Part shown: positions 4,866 to 6,529 of the stretch, piece after piece | How the letters are laid out: the number at the start of each line of letters is the position of its first letter | How positions within the stretch are numbered: the first letter of the stretch is position 1 | Made by a program: the position numbers and the translations under genes | Origin: CF-39 sp036518215 | GTDB lineage: Bacteria; Chloroflexota; Limnocylindria; P2-11E | Reading direction: 5' to 3' | Length of the DNA stretch: 6,529 bases | Assembly: GCA_036518215.1 (NCBI GenBank) | Contig: DATDNP010000060.1 | Coordinates: 1-6,529 of the forward strand | Notes under the pieces: model-generated | Seen by the model: the letters and a program-made list of their open reading frames with translations, nothing else | Database searches by the model: none | What the model was told of the DNA's origin: nothing

Positions 4866-6149
4866 ATGGGCATGTTCGCCGCGCTCCTCGAGGCGTTCCG
4901 GACCCGCGATCTGCGGAACAAGATCCTGTTCACGCTCGGGATGCTCGTGGTGTTCCGGTTCCTTGCGCACGTTCCGCTCCCGGGTGTCGACCAGGCGCAG
5001 CTGCAGAACGTCATCAACGGCAGCGCGCTCCTGAACCTGCTCGACCTCTTCTCGGGCGGCGGGCTCGCGCGTCTGTCGGTGGTCGCGCTCGGCGTGAACC
5101 CCTACATCAACGCGTCGATCATCATGACGCTCCTCAACCAGACGATCCCCGCGCTCGAGCAGCTCTCGAAGGAGGGCGAGTACGGGCGCAACAAGATCAA
5201 CCAGTACACCCGCATCCTCACCGTGCCGCTCGCGCTCCTGCAGGGCATCGGCGTCGCCGTGTTCATGCAGCGCTCGAACGTCATCCCGGACTTCGGCCCC
5301 GGCAACCCCGGCCTGACGCTCGCGATCCTCGCGTCGCTCGTCGCCGGGACGCTCATCCTCATGTGGCTCGGCGAGCTCATCAGCGAGAACGGCATCGGCA
5401 ACGGGATCTCGTTCATCATCTTCGCCGGCATCGTCGGGCGTCTTCCGACGACAGTGTCGCAGACCCTCGAGGTGCAGCAGAACTTCTTCGCGCTCGCCGC
5501 GATCGGGATCATCGCGGTCCTCGTGATCGCGGCGATCATCTTCATCCAGGAAGGTCAGCGCCGCATCCCGGTGCAGTACGCAAAGCGCGTGCGCGGCACC
5601 CGGATGTACTCGGGTGGGAGCACGCACATCCCGCTGCGCGTGAACTCCGCGGGCGTCATCCCGATCATCTTCGCGATCTCGATCCTGCTGCTGCCGAGCC
5701 AGGTGGCGCAGTACTTCACGAACTCCGACACCGACTGGCTGAAGAACATGTCGACGGCGATCGTCGCGGGCTTCCAGAACCCGGTCCTCTACAACAGCCT
5801 GTACTTCGTGCTCGTCGTCGTGTTCACGTTCTTCTACACGGCGTTCACGTTCGTGCCGAATGACGTCGCCGACAACATCAAGCGGTACGGCGGCTTCATC
5901 CCGGGCATCCGCCCCGGGCGGCCGACCGCCGAGTTCCTGCAGCGCGTCGTGACGCGCATCACCATCGCGGGCGCGCTCTTCCTCGGCATCGTGGCCGTCA
6001 TGCCGACGCTCATCGGCGACCTCACCGGTGTCCAGACGCTGCGGCTCGGCGGCACGAGCATCCTCATCGTCGTGGGCGTCGTCGTCGAGACGATGAAGCA
6101 GCTCGAGGCGCAGCTCCTTCAGCGCAGCTACGAGGGGTTCATCCGCTAG
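4866..6149 (+). CDS. secY: Preprotein translocase subunit SecY
   Basis: SecY is the channel subunit of the SecYEG translocon in the cytoplasmic membrane. It exports unfolded proteins with SecA and inserts membrane proteins from docked ribosomes. The protein is 427 residues, normal for bacteria, with ten hydrophobic segments near 20-36, 69-92, 115-135, 149-171, 178-193, 207-228, 257-284, 308-330, 364-384 and 395-410. Signatures seen include the plug region with LFSGGG (61-66), GVNPYINASIIM (76-87), LSKEGEYGRNKINQYTR (100-116) and the long cytoplasmic loop GGFIPGIRPGRPTAEF (342-357). In that loop R349 matches the functionally critical arginine of E. coli SecY (R357). The ATG lies 3 bases after rplO with no clear ribosome binding site; a second ATG two codons on (4872) is no better. 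Coupled reinitiation from rplO is the likely route. It is followed without a gap by adk. Confidence 0.98.
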   Translation: MGMFAALLEAFRTRDLRNKILFTLGMLVVFRFLAHVPLPGVDQAQLQNVINGSALLNLLDLFSGGGLARLSVVALGVNPYINASIIMTLLNQTIPALEQLSKEGEYGRNKINQYTRILTVPLALLQGIGVAVFMQRSNVIPDFGPGNPGLTLAILASLVAGTLILMWLGELISENGIGNGISFIIFAGIVGRLPTTVSQTLEVQQNFFALAAIGIIAVLVIAAIIFIQEGQRRIPVQYAKRVRGTRMYSGGSTHIPLRVNSAGVIPIIFAISILLLPSQVAQYFTNSDTDWLKNMSTAIVAGFQNPVLYNSLYFVLVVVFTFFYTAFTFVPNDVADNIKRYGGFIPGIRPGRPTAEFLQRVVTRITIAGALFLGIVAVMPTLIGDLTGVQTLRLGGTSILIVVGVVVETMKQLEAQLLQRSYEGFIR

Positions 6150-6529
6150 GTGACGACCAAAGGCGATCTGATCTTCATGGGTCCGCCCGGCTCGGGGAAG
6201 GGAACGCAGGCGAAGCGTCTCGTGGACGAGCAGGGGTGGGTCCAGCTCTCGACCGGCGACCTCTTCCGCGATCACGTGAAGCGCGGGACGCCGCTCGGCA
6301 AGACCGCCAAGAGCTACATGGACCGCGGCGAGTACGTTCCCGACGAGGTCACCGTCGGCATGGTGCGCGACCGCGTGTCGCAGATCCCGCCCGGCACGCG
6401 GATCGTCTTCGACGGCTTCCCGCGGACCGTCGCGCAGGCCGAGGCGCTCGACACGCTCCTCGCCTCCTTCGGCCGCCGCGTCGATGCCGCGGTGCTCCTC
6501 GACGTGCCGCGCGCGGAGATCCTCGATCG
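6150..6529 (+). CDS. adk: Adenylate kinase (partial, 3' end outside window)
   Basis: Adenylate kinase interconverts ATP plus AMP with two ADP in the cytoplasm and balances the energy charge. The first 126 residues are visible. The P-loop GPPGSGKGTQ (11-20) follows the first beta strand. The AMP-binding segment LSTGDLFR (33-40) has the expected Thr35 and Arg40, and DGFPRT (88-93) with Arg92 and Gln96 completes the AMP site. YMDRGEYVPDEVTV (56-69) and the strand leading to the LID region (VLLDVPRAEIL) are also present. The sequence runs off the window before the LID domain, so a zinc-type LID cannot be judged. The start is taken as GTG at 6150, directly after the secY TAG; GAGGGG at 6132-6137 is 12 bases upstream, rather far. 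The next ATG (6177) would delete the first strand of the fold. secY followed by adk is a common order at the end of the spc cluster. Confidence 0.95.
   Translation, partial: MTTKGDLIFMGPPGSGKGTQAKRLVDEQGWVQLSTGDLFRDHVKRGTPLGKTAKSYMDRGEYVPDEVTVGMVRDRVSQIPPGTRIVFDGFPRTVAQAEALDTLLASFGRRVDAAVLLDVPRAEILD

Noticed and set aside
4346..5863. Open frame of about 500 codons on the + strand in another frame over rplO and secY
   Set aside because: Its Arg/Ala/His/Gly-rich translation is an out-of-frame reading of L15 and SecY, both of which are intact in their own frame.
4371..6275. Long open frame of over 600 codons on the - strand across rpmD, rplO, secY and adk
   Set aside because: It is antisense to four unmistakable genes, is composed mainly of Arg, Asp, Glu, Ala, Val and His as expected from reading GC-rich codons backwards, and has no recognisable domain.
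1..6529. Mobile element, CRISPR, RNA gene, promoter or terminator
   Set aside because: Coding sequence is continuous with gaps of at most 14 bases; no direct or inverted repeat structure, tRNA-like fold or T-tailed hairpin stands out.

Overview
This window is a continuous stretch of the bacterial S10-spc ribosomal protein cluster, all on the + strand. In order it holds the 3' end of rpmC (L29), then rpsQ (S17), rplN (L14), rplX (L24), rplE (L5), rpsZ/rpsN (S14, zinc type), rpsH (S8), rplF (L6), rplR (L18), rpsE (S5), rpmD (L30), rplO (L15), secY, and the 5' part of adk. Every base is accounted for. The largest intergenic gap is 14 bases, and most junctions overlap (ATGA, TGATG, TAATG, TAGTG, and one 8-base overlap). 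I see no internal promoter, terminator, RNA gene, mobile element or CRISPR. The transcript starts upstream and ends downstream of the window.

The DNA is strongly GC-rich with G/C-biased third codon positions, so long open frames appear on both strands and in wrong frames. The organism is a high-GC bacterium. The style of SecY and adenylate kinase, the CxxC-bearing L24 and the zinc-type S14 look to me most like Chloroflexota (Limnocylindria or Thermomicrobia side). A deep-branching actinobacterium such as Thermoleophilia is the main alternative. This is an impression from sequence style, not a computed placement.

The genes work as one unit. Twelve ribosomal proteins are made in near-stoichiometric amounts by coupled translation, with Shine-Dalgarno sequences usually lying inside the preceding gene. 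SecY (the membrane protein channel that docks with the ribosome) and adenylate kinase (nucleotide balance) are appended at the end, as in many bacteria.

No undescribed system in the sense of a new gene set is visible. The unusual content is inside the ribosomal proteins. S17 carries a basic, histone-H1-like, tandemly repeated N-terminal tail of about 90 residues and an acidic C-terminal tail of about 40 residues. S8 carries a Thr/Ala/Pro/Lys-rich N-terminal tail of about 40 residues. The two N-terminal tails share short motifs. Secondary curiosities are the in-frame rplO-UAG-secY-UAG-adk arrangement, a high share of TAG stops, and the lack of a clear ribosome binding site before secY.
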